A stretch of 64,000 nt of DNA from NCBI GenBank assembly GCA_030429545.1, contig JAUIFF010000003.1, forward strand, positions 558,001 through 622,000. Direction: 5' to 3'. The translations under genes and the position numbers were made by a program. Positions within the stretch are counted from its first letter, which is position 1; each line of letters opens with the position of its first letter. The notes below the pieces were generated by a model. The model was not told the DNA's origin, ran no database searches, and saw only the letters and a list, made by a program, of their open reading frames with translations. The stretch comes from Polyangia bacterium (GTDB taxonomy: Bacteria > Myxococcota_A > Polyangia > Nannocystales > Nannocystaceae). This document shows positions 47,014-56,237 of the stretch, piece after piece.

Positions 47014-47586
47014 ATGGCCATGACACGACGCATTCACATCACCGGAGCCTCGGGCTGTGGCACCACAAGCCTCGGGCGCGCGTTGTCTCAGCAACTGGAT
47101 CTACCCCACTTTGACGCGGATGACTTTTACTGGCTACCGACTCCCCAGGCGTACAGTGTCAAACGCGAGCCTGCCGAACGCTTGCGTATGATGCACGAGC
47201 TGTTCACGCCTGGTCCTGAGTGGATCCTCAGCGGCTCCGCGATGGGCTGGGGAGATGACTTGAGGTCACTGTTCGACCTCATCGTTTTCTTACAAGTGCC
47301 GACCGACACACGACTAGCCCGGCTACACGAGCGAGAGCATCGACGCTTCGGCGCCGAAACCGTGGCGCCAGGCGGCGAGCGCCATGAAGCGCACGTGGCG
47401 TTTCTCGAGTGGGCCGCGCAGTACGACCGCCCCGACTTCAGCGGTCGCAACCTCCGACGTCACGAGGACTGGCTGGCAAAAGCTCGTTGCCCTGTCTTGC
47501 GGCTGAGCGGCTCCCGGCCTATCAGCTCACTTGTTGCAGAGGTTGAAGTTGCCCTGAAATTGGAGGTGTCCGATGGGTCTGAGTAA
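47014..47586 (+). CDS. P-loop nucleotide kinase-like protein
   Basis: The frame opens at 46903 but ATG 47014 (or 47020) directly precedes the domain: RRIHITGASGCGTTSLGRALSQQLDLPHFDADDFYW. The P-loop reads GASGCGTTS, with Thr where a kinase usually has Lys; I recall this as normal for this uncharacterised adenylate-kinase-like family. Later blocks EWILSGSAMGWGDDLRSLFDLIVFL and RLARLHEREHRRFGAE are conserved in the family. Likely a small-molecule kinase or NTPase; substrate unknown. Confidence 0.8.
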   Translation: MAMTRRIHITGASGCGTTSLGRALSQQLDLPHFDADDFYWLPTPQAYSVKREPAERLRMMHELFTPGPEWILSGSAMGWGDDLRSLFDLIVFLQVPTDTRLARLHEREHRRFGAETVAPGGERHEAHVAFLEWAAQYDRPDFSGRNLRRHEDWLAKARCPVLRLSGSRPISSLVAEVEVALKLEVSDGSE

Positions 47587-47791
47587 GAGTACCTCCGCGT
47601 GTCGAGGAGTGGCCGGCGAACTTCGCCATGCACTGGATAGTGGTGAACCCACTCGTGAAAGACACCTCCAACGCCGCCCGGCTTAACGCTACACATCGTT
47701 GAGCGCACCACCAGCTACACTTGTATACGCAACAGTAACACCTTCAGCGGCCTGGATGCGACGAGCAAGCCTATTGACCTCACCCGCCCGC

Positions 47792-48616
47792 TCAAACGCG
47801 TGGACGGTAGGTCCGCGACGCCGGGTCCTGGCGATAAAACGCCGACAGCACCTCGTACATCGCCGCGTGTGCACGCCGCATCTTCTGGGGCTTCTCAAAA
47901 AAGTACTCGGTCGCGACGGCGAAGAACTCTGCGCCGTTGGTGAGCGCATACCGATCGAGGAAGCTCCTGCGACCACGCTCGACGTCGTATTCGAGCGCGT
48001 CATACTCGGCCTGGAGCACCTCGACCCATTGCTTCAGCGTCACCGCGTCGGTCAGCGGGGGCACCCCATCCGCCGCGCCCGTCAACATGTCGAGCTTGTG
48101 GGCGAACTCGTGGAACACCACGTTGGCCCCGTCCTTGGCATCTCGCGCCCCCCGAAGCACGCTGTCCCACGCAAGGATCACAGGCCCTCCCTGCCACGCC
48201 TCGCCAAGAAGCCGCGAAGACTCGGCAACCGGGAGGGTGGCGATCTCGAAAAACCCAAGCGGGCGCCTCGGCTTCTTGATGGTACTCGGGTAGACGATGA
48301 TGCTCTCCACCCCCGCGTAAAACGAGTGCTCGAGCGACAGGATCAGCAGGCACGCATCCGCAGCAATCGTCGCCTGGATCTCCGGTGTTATTTCGAGGCC
48401 GCCACCGCCTTCCCAGCGCTTCTCGGCAATGAAGACCTGAACTAGCTCGCGCAGGTGGTGACGCTCCTCATCGGAAAGCCACCACCAGTGCGCAACATGG
48501 TCCTCGATCGCCACCTGCCAGGCCGGGTCGAACGGGCGCGAGAGGATCGCCTGCCGGCGATGGTTGCGTAGCCACGAGAAGAGCACGGGGGAGTATATCA
48601 AGGGTTGCGAAGACAA
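47792..48616 (-). CDS. MtfA-like zinc-dependent peptidase
   Basis: A 265-275 residue protein with the gluzincin motif HEFAHKLD and the downstream ATEYFFEKP carrying the third zinc ligand, as in E. coli MtfA, a peptidase that also titrates the glucose repressor Mlc. The conserved N-terminal helices (SWLRNHRRQAILSRPFDPAWQ) fit. The start is uncertain: TTG 48616 gives ten extra residues; GTG 48586 would begin at the usual family position. It is convergent with the P-loop gene. No Mlc-type repressor is nearby, so any regulatory partner is unknown. Confidence 0.85.
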   Translation of the reverse strand: MSSQPLIYSPVLFSWLRNHRRQAILSRPFDPAWQVAIEDHVAHWWWLSDEERHHLRELVQVFIAEKRWEGGGGLEITPEIQATIAADACLLILSLEHSFYAGVESIIVYPSTIKKPRRPLGFFEIATLPVAESSRLLGEAWQGGPVILAWDSVLRGARDAKDGANVVFHEFAHKLDMLTGAADGVPPLTDAVTLKQWVEVLQAEYDALEYDVERGRRSFLDRYALTNGAEFFAVATEYFFEKPQKMRRAHAAMYEVLSAFYRQDPASRTYRPRV

Positions 48617-48801
48617 TTCCCGCTACCGCCAAAAATTCGGTCGACTGCCGCGTCGCAGCCGAAGGCAGAGCACTGGTTGTGGCGAGCTGTGAGAATCGTG
48701 TGATTCGCGTGGGGTGGCGGCCCAGTCAATCTGCTCGAGGGCTGCTTCGACGACAAACTCGTGTTTGTCCGCCGGCCAAGGTTGTTCACTACGATAGGAG
48801 C

Positions 48802-49212
48802 TCAACGCCGCTTGCGCGGCTCGGGAGCTTCGACGAAAACGTTGCCAAGAATACCCAGCGAAACAGTTTTGCCATCGGTCGTCGTGCGCGAGAAAATGAG
48901 GAAGTCTTGATATTCGACGTCGAGCAGTACATCGACAAGCCGGTCGCCACCGAAGTGCTGCCAAGCAGCCGAGGCAAAGCGGCCTGCTCCGTTCACCTCC
49001 CGATCGACTTCATGACGCAAGGTTTTGCGTACTTCCTGCTGGATCGAGTCTTTGTGTGCCTGTGCTGATGGGTTGGTGAGCGCAAGGAGTACGATGATTC
49101 CACCTACTACCAAAAAACCATGTTTTCCGGCCCGGTGAACTGCAATGCCGCCGAGAACAACGACGGAAAGAATAACCAACCAGATGACTGGTGAGAGTGC
49201 GATGGCAAGCAT
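48802..49212 (-). CDS. Small membrane-anchored protein (DUF4359-like)
   Basis: A 136-residue protein with two N-terminal hydrophobic helices (SPVIWLVILSVVVLGGIAVH and LVVGGIIVLLALTNPSA) and a soluble domain ending DVEYQDFLIFSRTTTDGKTVSLGILGNVFV. The last block resembles the short conserved core I recall for DUF4359, but the match is weak. Function unknown. The 185 bp between it and the MtfA-like start hold no gene I can support. Confidence 0.55.
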   Translation of the reverse strand: MLAIALSPVIWLVILSVVVLGGIAVHRAGKHGFLVVGGIIVLLALTNPSAQAHKDSIQQEVRKTLRHEVDREVNGAGRFASAAWQHFGGDRLVDVLLDVEYQDFLIFSRTTTDGKTVSLGILGNVFVEAPEPRKRR

Positions 49213-49540
49213 ACCGGAGCTGACGGCCCGGTGGCCGGTTGATTCACCCTATCAGCGACAGCATATAGACTGCCACAACCCCATGTGCGAAGTCTGCGCA
49301 ACGAATCCGCGAGACTCTGAGGGAGAGGGCAACCTTGGGTATCTCGCCCAACTGCGCTGCCTCAACACTGGACTCAAACTCGCTAGAATCTGTGGCGATT
49401 CACGGGGCCAATCACCTACGATGGGACTTTCTCGGATTCTGCGACTGGCTGCGCAACTCCTCTAACGAGTTGCTAGGTATTCGCTTGCTCCTCAGGTTCA
49501 GGCTGTAAGCGAACGAGAGCGAGGGGCGTACAGGGTGCTG
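49213..49540. other. Intergenic region without a recognisable feature
   Basis: About 330 bases between two divergent genes. A plus-strand frame overlaps it but reads like antisense to the 48802-49212 gene. No hairpin or clear promoter was seen. Confidence 0.45.
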
Positions 49541-50182
49541 ATGTATCACGACGCGCCACTTCCGCGAACCCGACTGACATTGGCGACCCTCGCCGCCGCA
49601 TTAACATGTACCACCTTCGCCCATGCGTCTGAGACACGTGGAACCGATCAGCCCGCGGCCGAGAACATATCGAAGATTGAGGCCGAGCCCGGATCCGCGA
49701 CGCGGGCAGGTGAAACCACCGGGTCACACAATCCTGCGAGGGAGGAAAAATCCGGCGCGCACAAAGAGCCCCACAACGTGCTCGCACCGGAGGCCACCCG
49801 AGCGTTTCATATCGGCAGCGAGCCCTCAGGAGCCTTGACCACCGTGAATGGGAAGAGGACCCCATGGAGGCCTCCTCGTTGGCGGCGCATCTTCATTGGC
49901 AGCTTGCTCGGCTCTGGCATCGGTCTGTTCGCCACCGGAGCTACGTTGGTCGGTATACACGACTCGCCTCCGCGGCGACGCTGTCGTGCGTACGTGTCCG
50001 AGTTGGATTGCCCGTTGCGCTATCGCACCAACGTTGCCGGGGGCATCCTAGCGGGTGTGGGCTTTGTAAACATCATAACCGCAGCGGTGTTTGCCATTTA
50101 CACAAACCAACACTACCGCCGTATGCGCAACCGGTCCGTCCAGTTCCGGCCTACCCCAAACCGGTTGACGATTGCATTCTAA
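49541..50182 (+). CDS. Exported membrane protein of unknown function
   Basis: ATG 49541 is preferred to the GTG two codons before. The N-terminus (PRTRLTLATLAAALTCTTFAHA) is a signal peptide, then a Ser/Glu/Ala-rich linker, and two hydrophobic helices (IFIGSLLGSGIGLFATGATLVG and VAGGILAGVGFVNIITAAVFAIY) joined by a loop with two Cys (RRRCRAYVSELDCPL). GSEPSGALTTVNGK before the helices looks like a PEGA-type beta segment. No family is assigned. Confidence 0.55.
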   Translation: MYHDAPLPRTRLTLATLAAALTCTTFAHASETRGTDQPAAENISKIEAEPGSATRAGETTGSHNPAREEKSGAHKEPHNVLAPEATRAFHIGSEPSGALTTVNGKRTPWRPPRWRRIFIGSLLGSGIGLFATGATLVGIHDSPPRRRCRAYVSELDCPLRYRTNVAGGILAGVGFVNIITAAVFAIYTNQHYRRMRNRSVQFRPTPNRLTIAF

Positions 50183-50385
50183 GCAAGGCAACAACGGCAA
50201 CGTTCGCCTCAAGCCGTTCGCGTGATCCAAAAAGTCACGTCTTGGGCCGCTTCCCCGGCTGGTAGGTGCGGTGTGGAGATTCCAATACCCACTGCGTGGG
50301 CTTAGTAATACACTTCAAACCGAGTCCCTGCACGGCGACCCAAACGATCGCCCGAGGGACCGGCGAACAACCTCCGCACTTTACC

Positions 50386-50403
50386 TGCATTCATATGAAT
50401 GCA
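50386..50403. repeat. Perfect 18-bp palindrome
   Basis: TGCATTCATATGAATGCA is its own reverse complement, with no loop. It lies between the convergent genes ending at 50182 and 50416, 12 bp before the stop of the acyl-CoA dehydrogenase gene. No T-run follows, so it is not a normal terminator; a protein-binding or recombination site is possible. Confidence 0.8.
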
Positions 50404-50415
50404 CTTAGTACTGGC

Positions 50416-52242
50416 TCACCAACCCGCATCAGGTACCTTGAGATACGAATCCTCCGCGCTTTCGCAGAGCTTCGCTAATCGGGCATTGTCGGCCAACTCT
50501 GTGCGGATCCAATAGCGTGCAGCCTCGACTTTCGCTTGATAGTACGCGCGCCGTTCATCTGCGAGTGGGCCCTGGAGTGCTTTGCAGCTTGCCCCTGCTA
50601 TTCGCAACCACTGCCAGGCGACGACCAAGTTCGAGAATAGTGTGAGGTAATCGACGCTATGGGCGAGCATACCAATGACGTCTCCTCCAAGACCGCGGGC
50701 GCCGAGTACTTGGGTCAGCTTGCCGGTGCGCTCTAACTCGTGGGTGACGGCCTCGCACAGCTCCACGAGCTCCCCGTGTTGGTGCGCGGCTTGGATGTCC
50801 GCACCGATGACCCCGGCCAATGTCATGAGTGCCTGGCCGCCCTTGGCCACAACTTTGCGCCCGAGCAGGTCGAGGCTGTGAATCGCCGTGGTCCCCTCGT
50901 GGATGCTGTTGAGCCGCTGCTCTCGCATCCACAACTCGGGCAGGTACTCGCTCGAGTAGCCGTAGCCGCCGTGGATCTGCAGGGCGAGGCTGGTCGACTC
51001 AAACCCGCGCTCGGCCGCGAAACTCTTGGTGACCGGCGTCAGCATGTCGAGCAGCAGCCGAGCCTGCTCGCGCCGGGCTGGATCTTCGTGGTGTTCGGCG
51101 AGGTCGGCGTAACGCGCGGAGGCCACGATCAGGCTCATGCTGCCCTCTACGATTGCTTTTTGGCGCAGCAGCATCCGGCGAACATCCGGGTGCTCGATGA
51201 GCGCGACGGGGCCCGAACTGTCGGCACCCGTGCGTCTGTCGAGCCGACGACCCTGCGTGCGCACGCGGGCGTAGGCCAGCGACTCGTGGTAGGCGGCCGA
51301 GGCTGTCGCGGTTGCATTTGCACCGACCAACAGCCGGGCCTCGTTCATCATCTGGAACATGTAACGCAGGCCTTGGCACGGCTTGCCGACGAGCCACCCG
51401 CGGCAGTCCTCGTTCTCACCGTAGCTCAGCCCGAGGCTCGCTAGCCCCTTCCAGCCGATCTTGTGGACGAGCTGACTGGTGTGGACATCGTTGAACTCGA
51501 GCTGCTCCGGCGCCCCGGCAACTGGGCGCATACGCGGGACTGCAAACAGCGAGATCCCCTTGACCCCAGCCGGATCGCCGACGCGGCGGGCGAGTGTCAG
51601 GTGGACGATATTGTCGAGAAACTGGTGGTCGCCCCCCGAGATAAAGATCTTGTTGCCCTTGATCCGGTAGACATCCTCGCGGCCTTCAATAGGGCTCGCC
51701 GAAGTCGTAATGTCGCCGAGGCTGCTACCGGCCTGGGGCTCGGTCAACGCCATCGTGCCGCTCCACGAACCGCCGTACATCCGCTCCAAAAACAGCTCGC
51801 GCAGGGCATCCGAACCAAAGCTCTCAATCAGGTGGCCGGCACCCGCGGTCAGCAGGGGGTAACCAACCGCACCGCCGTTGCCCGCCATCAGGTAGAGGTA
51901 CGCCATCGATGTGATGCACGACGGCAACTGTGCGCCGCCAACCTCCTCGGGCCGACCCGCAGTCACAATCCCGAGTTCGACCATACGCGCATACAGCTCG
52001 CCCATCTTGGGGTGCTCGTGCACACGGCCGTCGACCAGCCGCGCAGGTTGCTCGTCCATCTCGCGAAAAAGCGGAAACAGCGAGTCGCGCGCGAGCTTTG
52101 CCGCACTGCGTAAGAACAGGTCAAACGTCTCGCGCCCGTGTTCGGCGAACGCAGGGAGCTTGCAGAGGTCGAGGACATTGTGGACCTCGTAGAGCAGGAA
52201 GTCGACGTCCCGATCGCGGACCAGAGGGTTTGAGCCGGTCAT
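50416..52242 (-). CDS. Acyl-CoA dehydrogenase, DmdC-like long form
   Basis: A 608-residue flavoenzyme, longer than standard 380-residue acyl-CoA dehydrogenases. FAD and substrate blocks are visible: SGTMALTEPQAGSSLGDI, RIKGNKIFISGG, ALQIHGGYGYSSEYLPELWMREQR, and the active-site region NSIHEGTTAIHSLDLLGRK. The extra C-terminal domain of about 150 residues is typical of the DmdC/AidB-like group. It oxidises an acyl-CoA to the enoyl-CoA, passing electrons to ETF. The chain length or methylthiopropionyl-CoA specificity cannot be read. No other beta-oxidation gene is adjacent. Confidence 0.9.
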   Translation of the reverse strand: MTGSNPLVRDRDVDFLLYEVHNVLDLCKLPAFAEHGRETFDLFLRSAAKLARDSLFPLFREMDEQPARLVDGRVHEHPKMGELYARMVELGIVTAGRPEEVGGAQLPSCITSMAYLYLMAGNGGAVGYPLLTAGAGHLIESFGSDALRELFLERMYGGSWSGTMALTEPQAGSSLGDITTSASPIEGREDVYRIKGNKIFISGGDHQFLDNIVHLTLARRVGDPAGVKGISLFAVPRMRPVAGAPEQLEFNDVHTSQLVHKIGWKGLASLGLSYGENEDCRGWLVGKPCQGLRYMFQMMNEARLLVGANATATASAAYHESLAYARVRTQGRRLDRRTGADSSGPVALIEHPDVRRMLLRQKAIVEGSMSLIVASARYADLAEHHEDPARREQARLLLDMLTPVTKSFAAERGFESTSLALQIHGGYGYSSEYLPELWMREQRLNSIHEGTTAIHSLDLLGRKVVAKGGQALMTLAGVIGADIQAAHQHGELVELCEAVTHELERTGKLTQVLGARGLGGDVIGMLAHSVDYLTLFSNLVVAWQWLRIAGASCKALQGPLADERRAYYQAKVEAARYWIRTELADNARLAKLCESAEDSYLKVPDAGW

Positions 52243-52460
52243 GCGAGCAGTCTCGCATGGGCTAGCGCGCGGCCAAAGATTTTACCCAAGGAGCTTGGTG
52301 TGCGCGTGTCTTCACATTCAATGTCTACACATCGAGACCGTGATTGATGAATGCAATGGCAAGCAGCCCAAAACGCAAGTCATATGGTGCGTTTCGACCG
52401 TGCGAGTGCCAACCCTTGTTGACGCTCGCAGCAACACCCAAAAACGCGACGGGAGTGAGC

Positions 52461-53045
52461 ATGTCGGAGTGGGATGAATACGCAGAGGGATGGGACGCCG
52501 ACGAAGCGGCACGTGCTTATTCGCGTGGAGCATTCGCTTCACTCGTCTCGGCTGCATCTAAACGAGGCATGCAACTCGATGGGCTACACATCTGCGACTT
52601 TGGCTGTGGCACCGGGCTCCTCGCTGAGCAGCTCGCCGACCGTGTGGGCGCGATCGATGCGGTCGATACTTCACCTGCGATGCTCGCTGTGCTCGCTCGG
52701 AAAATCGTCGAACGCGGCTGGACGAACATACGCACGATGGCGAAGCCCGTTGCGTCGGCAGCCTACGACTTAATCGTCTGCTCGTCGGTCTGCGCCTTTG
52801 TCGAAGACTATCCCGCAACGGCCAAGCGGCTCGCCGCAACCTTGGGTCCTGGTGGACTATTTGTGCAGTGGGATTGGGAACTCGATCCCACCGCCGAGCA
52901 GCCACACGGGCTCTCTCGAGACACTATCCAAAGAGCGCTCGAAGGAGCGGGCCTGACAAACATCTCCGTCGAGGTTGGCTTTGAGGTGGCTTTCGGCGAG
53001 CGGGTAATGGCGCCGCTCATGGCAGTCGGGCGCATGCCTGGATAG
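52461..53045 (+). CDS. SAM-dependent class-I methyltransferase
   Basis: The frame opens at 52344, but ATG 52461 has GGGAG upstream and starts the compact 194-residue enzyme MSEWDEYAEGWDADEAARAYS. The SAM-binding motif I is ICDFGCGTGLLAEQLA, the acidic motif follows in DAVDTSPAML, and motif IV is YDLIVCSSVC. The substrate is unknown; such stand-alone enzymes methylate small molecules, quinones or proteins. Divergent from the acyl-CoA dehydrogenase. Confidence 0.9.
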   Translation: MSEWDEYAEGWDADEAARAYSRGAFASLVSAASKRGMQLDGLHICDFGCGTGLLAEQLADRVGAIDAVDTSPAMLAVLARKIVERGWTNIRTMAKPVASAAYDLIVCSSVCAFVEDYPATAKRLAATLGPGGLFVQWDWELDPTAEQPHGLSRDTIQRALEGAGLTNISVEVGFEVAFGERVMAPLMAVGRMPG

Positions 53046-53130
53046 ACGTCGGCACCGTATCAACTGATTGTTGCTCGCACGCCCGGTCGGGCCCTACCCG
53101 TCAAGTGCCACGCTCCCCCAACTCGTAGAA

Positions 53131-53216
53131 GACGGTGAAAGTTGCGATAACGGTAACGACAATGGCGATGCACATGACTGTACAAATACCTGTGCGTGTG
53201 CGGGGAGTACTGCGGC
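53131..53216 (+). pseudogene. Fragment of a myxobacterial disulfide-repeat (DUF4215-type) protein
   Basis: In one plus frame this short piece reads DGESCDNGNDNGDAHDCTNTCAC, matching the Cys/Asp/Asn spacing of Myxo_disulf_rpt units (CDDGN...DGC...C). Only one repeat is present, without start, signal peptide or partner repeats, and the surrounding 1 kb has no supported gene. I read it as the remnant of a larger surface protein gene. Confidence 0.6.
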
Positions 53217-53442
53217 ACAAGCCGACTGTCGCGCTCCTGCAGCCGTCTGCGCCCCTGCCTGCGGCTCTGGGTTTGACGTTCACGAGTTCCTCGGCCTAGA
53301 CCCGGTCGGACCAACAATCGCGGCACACGGTCCTCGCTGAGCCTGGCCAAACGCAGTGCATTCAGCCCGAGGTCGAATGCAGTTTGCACAGACTTTCCGA
53401 ACGCCAGCCGGGAACGTGGGTGCTCGAAGTCCGTTCTTGGCT

Positions 53443-53757
53443 TCAGCGCGGGGGTTCGGGGGTTTCCAGGCGTCCATCCTCGTGAACGAGGAGCACCGCA
53501 AAGACGGCCTCTTTGAGCGGCTGGTAGCCGTTGATTGGCCCGAGTCGCGGGGATACGGGCACCTGGTCTGGCAGCCCGAGCCAGAGCAGGCGAATCTTCA
53601 GGATGGAGGGCCTTGTGAAGGAGCACTCCAGAGCGGCCACATACGGCTTTGTAGCTCCAGCTTCCCAGAGGAAGTGAACAGTTGCAGGGCCTCGACGTAC
53701 GACGGCTACGAGCTCAGCCACAGATGGTTCGCGTCCGCCAAAGAGCTCCGCGTTCAC
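53443..53757 (-). CDS. Possible small hypothetical protein
   Basis: A 104-residue frame (AVVRRGPATVHFLWEAGA, ILKIRLLWLGLPDQVPV) within a 1-kb gene-poor stretch. It is the most protein-like frame there but matches no family I know and has no clear ribosome binding site. It may be a decayed gene or chance; the opposite strand also has a long frame. Confidence 0.25.
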   Translation of the reverse strand: MNAELFGGREPSVAELVAVVRRGPATVHFLWEAGATKPYVAALECSFTRPSILKIRLLWLGLPDQVPVSPRLGPINGYQPLKEAVFAVLLVHEDGRLETPEPPR

Positions 53758-54085
53758 CGGGACCGCTGGGGGAGCAAGAGAGTGGGAGATGGCTCGCGGG
53801 GAGTAGAGGGGAGGACCGACGTCGGTCGAGGGACAGCAACCCGACCCGGTTCAACCGGCCGGCGGGGAAGGGGCGTCACCCGGCGAGCACCGACAGGTCG
53901 GTGGGGCGCGGGCGCGATGGTGATGGCGGGCGACTTTGTCTGGTCGGTGACGGCATCGAGCATGTGCATTTAAACATGGTACTTAGGATATGTTGATGTT
54001 TCGACCTTGAGGACGCGAGCTAAGCAGCCACCGGCTGTTCTCGAGCCGCGAGCAAAAACGACGCCACTTTGTTAGGCTCCTCCCC

Positions 54086-54820
54086 GTGCCGTCCGTCCGA
54101 TCGTTTGCCCGCGCGTCGATGCTTGTCTCGTGCGTCATCGGGGCGATGGGATGGACGGTTTGCTCGAGTGAAGCTGCAGCGAGTGAGCCCGAGCAGCCGG
54201 GGCCGACGGAACAGCACACAGGGGCACGACCGGGGTTCTCGCTCTCATTCGCGTTTGAGCCGCGTGTGGGTAACTACAACGTGCTCGACGGGAAACTACA
54301 GACCTACGGTTTCTCCGAGTTCGGAGCTCCGTTACTGCTTACCTACGGCCTGCGCGGGCGGGTGTGGCTTGGGTCTGGCTGGCTGCTCGGTGGCTCGATG
54401 AGCTACGGGTTCGCGCAGCGGCGAATCGAGGCCAATCCCGTGCCGACAACCCTGAGCTTAATCGAGACGGCCCTGAGTCTCGGTCACCAGCTTGGAGCCG
54501 GATTTGATCTTACACTCGACCTCGCATTCGCCGTTCACAATATGACGATTGGTTCTCCCGTCCAGGGCGGTGCATTAACCTATATGGGCCCTGCTGTGCA
54601 GCCTCGGTTCGGCTATACAATTCTGCGGGGCCCTTCTTTTCTCCGCCTGACACTCGGCTACTCCGCCCAGTTCCCGATCGGAGCACCACACAATCAGCCC
54701 CTGTGGGGTGACAGTTACCGGATGCCGGTAATTCACGCCTTTTTGATCGGAGTCGAATCAGGCTTTGGCTCGGGCGTGCCGCGCTGGCCCCCACGGACCA
54801 CCCGTGCAGGAGTCCCATGA
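54086..54820 (+). CDS. Probable outer-membrane beta-barrel protein
   Basis: Starts GTG 54086 (ATG 54119 is an alternative) with a signal peptide (VSCVIGAMGWTVCSSEAAA). The 200-residue mature part alternates hydrophobic and polar residues with aromatic ends and Gly turns: GFSLSFAFEPRVGNYNVLDG, LLGGSMSYGFAQRR, QPRFGYTILRGPSFLRLTLGYSAQF. That is a beta-barrel pattern. No family is recognised. Its stop overlaps the next gene's ATG by four bases (ATGA), so they form an operon. Confidence 0.65.
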   Translation: MPSVRSFARASMLVSCVIGAMGWTVCSSEAAASEPEQPGPTEQHTGARPGFSLSFAFEPRVGNYNVLDGKLQTYGFSEFGAPLLLTYGLRGRVWLGSGWLLGGSMSYGFAQRRIEANPVPTTLSLIETALSLGHQLGAGFDLTLDLAFAVHNMTIGSPVQGGALTYMGPAVQPRFGYTILRGPSFLRLTLGYSAQFPIGAPHNQPLWGDSYRMPVIHAFLIGVESGFGSGVPRWPPRTTRAGVP

Positions 54821-55905
54821 ATCACGCATCCCTTCGCTTCGCACTGTGTGGCTTTGCCCTGTTGAGTTGCTCGTCGACCCCCTGCGAAAACCCAACCACA
54901 GACACACTCGGAGAGCTCACAGCCTGGGAACGCGAGTACATCGCGGGGCCACCTGCATCCCCTCCTCCACCCGCGTTTTTGCCTGCCGAGGACGGCCTCG
55001 CTCTCGCCTATCATGAATGGATTCCCGAGACATGGGACGGAACTGGAGCCGTCGTTTTGATGGTACCCGGGTCATCCGCCTATGCCGAACTATACACACC
55101 ACTTGGCGAGGGTCTCGCGGCACGCGGAGTCTTCACCCGGATCATCGACGTCCGCGGGCATGGGCGCTCGACCTGTGACGCAAACGGTACCTGCGGCCGC
55201 CCTCCGACTGGCGGGTATACGAGCGACGATGATGGCCGTTATTGGGTTGGCCGCCCCGGAGATAGCCGCGACGAAAACCAGATTATCCGCGATTTGTCCC
55301 GTCACGTCAGCGACCTACACGAGCGCTGGCCGGATGCCCGTCTCACCCTCAGTGGACACAGCAGTGGTGGTGGTGTCATCTCGCGGTACGTTGAGCACGG
55401 AGGTCTTGCAGGTGTCGATGGTGTGGCTCTGCTGGCTCCGTTCAACCACTTTGATCAACCACAAAACCTGCCTCCAACACCCCCGTTGTGCCCCGATACC
55501 GCCGGCTCAGCCTATGCCCAAGTCGACCTCGCTGCACTTGGGGCTGCCCTGCGCGGGGATCGTCATCGCTATGTGCTGAACTTCATCAAAGATCCGGCGT
55601 TGACGACCACACTCGACACCCTGCGCTACACCTACACCACAATGACGGGAATGGCCGCCAACAACCCCGACGACTTCCTTGCGGCCTACAGTGGCCCACT
55701 CCTGTGGATTGCGGCCAGCGAAGACGCATTACTTGACTTGGAACAATCGCGGGAGCAATTCCTGCGTGTACCCGGGGGCGGTGCATTCGTCGAAGTGACC
55801 GATACAAGTCATGTTGGCCTCAGCTGGAGCGACGCCGTCGCCGAGCTAGTCGCTCGCTGGTCGCTCGATCCGACGCAGGTGTCATCCGGGACGATCGACC
55901 CCTGA
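54817..55905 (+). CDS. Alpha/beta-hydrolase lipoprotein
   Basis: A lipoprotein signal (MNHASLRFALCGFALLSC) is followed by a Pro-rich spacer (ASPPPPAF) and an alpha/beta hydrolase domain: VVLMVPGSSAYAELY, IIDVRGHGRST, the nucleophile elbow LSGHSSGGG, a late Asp in LLWIAASEDALL and the His in TDTSHVGLSW. Together these give a Ser-Asp-His triad. It resembles monoacylglycerol lipase or lysophospholipase types. It is translated after the beta-barrel gene by a four-base overlap; a joint role in outer-membrane lipid handling is inferred. Confidence 0.85.
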   Translation: MNHASLRFALCGFALLSCSSTPCENPTTDTLGELTAWEREYIAGPPASPPPPAFLPAEDGLALAYHEWIPETWDGTGAVVLMVPGSSAYAELYTPLGEGLAARGVFTRIIDVRGHGRSTCDANGTCGRPPTGGYTSDDDGRYWVGRPGDSRDENQIIRDLSRHVSDLHERWPDARLTLSGHSSGGGVISRYVEHGGLAGVDGVALLAPFNHFDQPQNLPPTPPLCPDTAGSAYAQVDLAALGAALRGDRHRYVLNFIKDPALTTTLDTLRYTYTTMTGMAANNPDDFLAAYSGPLLWIAASEDALLDLEQSREQFLRVPGGGAFVEVTDTSHVGLSWSDAVAELVARWSLDPTQVSSGTIDP

Positions 55906-56237
55906 CCCTGCACTGTGCTTGTGGTTCCCCGCCCCAGCGACCAACCACGGGAAGCGGTAGGCAAAAAGCGGCCGAGGGAATGTGCACAGTAGTGCGTAGT
56001 CACTCGCGAGACCGCTCCGCAGCCGCGAGCACTCAAGCCAGTGAACGAGCAGTTCGCCGCGTAATGGCCGATGTGTTCGGATGGCTGTCTAAACGGTCAT
56101 TTGCTCACCCGTGGGCTGCTCGGGCCGCTTTGGCCGTCACGGTCCCGTGCGAACGCTACATGAACGTGCTGAAGTTGTGGCTACCGCCATTGTAAATTGG
56201 TTATATTCACCGCGAACGTCCAACAAGGAGGACAAAA
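55906..56237. other. Intergenic region upstream of the actin gene
   Basis: About 330 bases. The last 50 are unusually AT-rich for this GC-rich genome (TTGTAAATTGGTTATATTC around 56190-56208), with a TATATT at 56202-56207 that could be a -10. No -35 is well spaced. No gene or hairpin supported. Confidence 0.5.
56225..56231 (+). promoter_or_regulatory. Near-perfect Shine-Dalgarno for the actin gene
   Basis: AAGGAGG lies 6 nt before ATG 56238, among the strongest ribosome binding sites in the window. It shows that the gene is adapted to bacterial translation. Confidence 0.9.

Noticed and set aside
47014..47586. Walker-A Thr instead of Lys as an inactivating change
   Set aside because: I recall GASGxGTT(S/T) as the normal form in this P-loop family.
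53356..53973. 205-codon plus frame
   Set aside because: Arg/Gly-rich in its second half, no start signal or domain; probably a shadow in gene-poor DNA.
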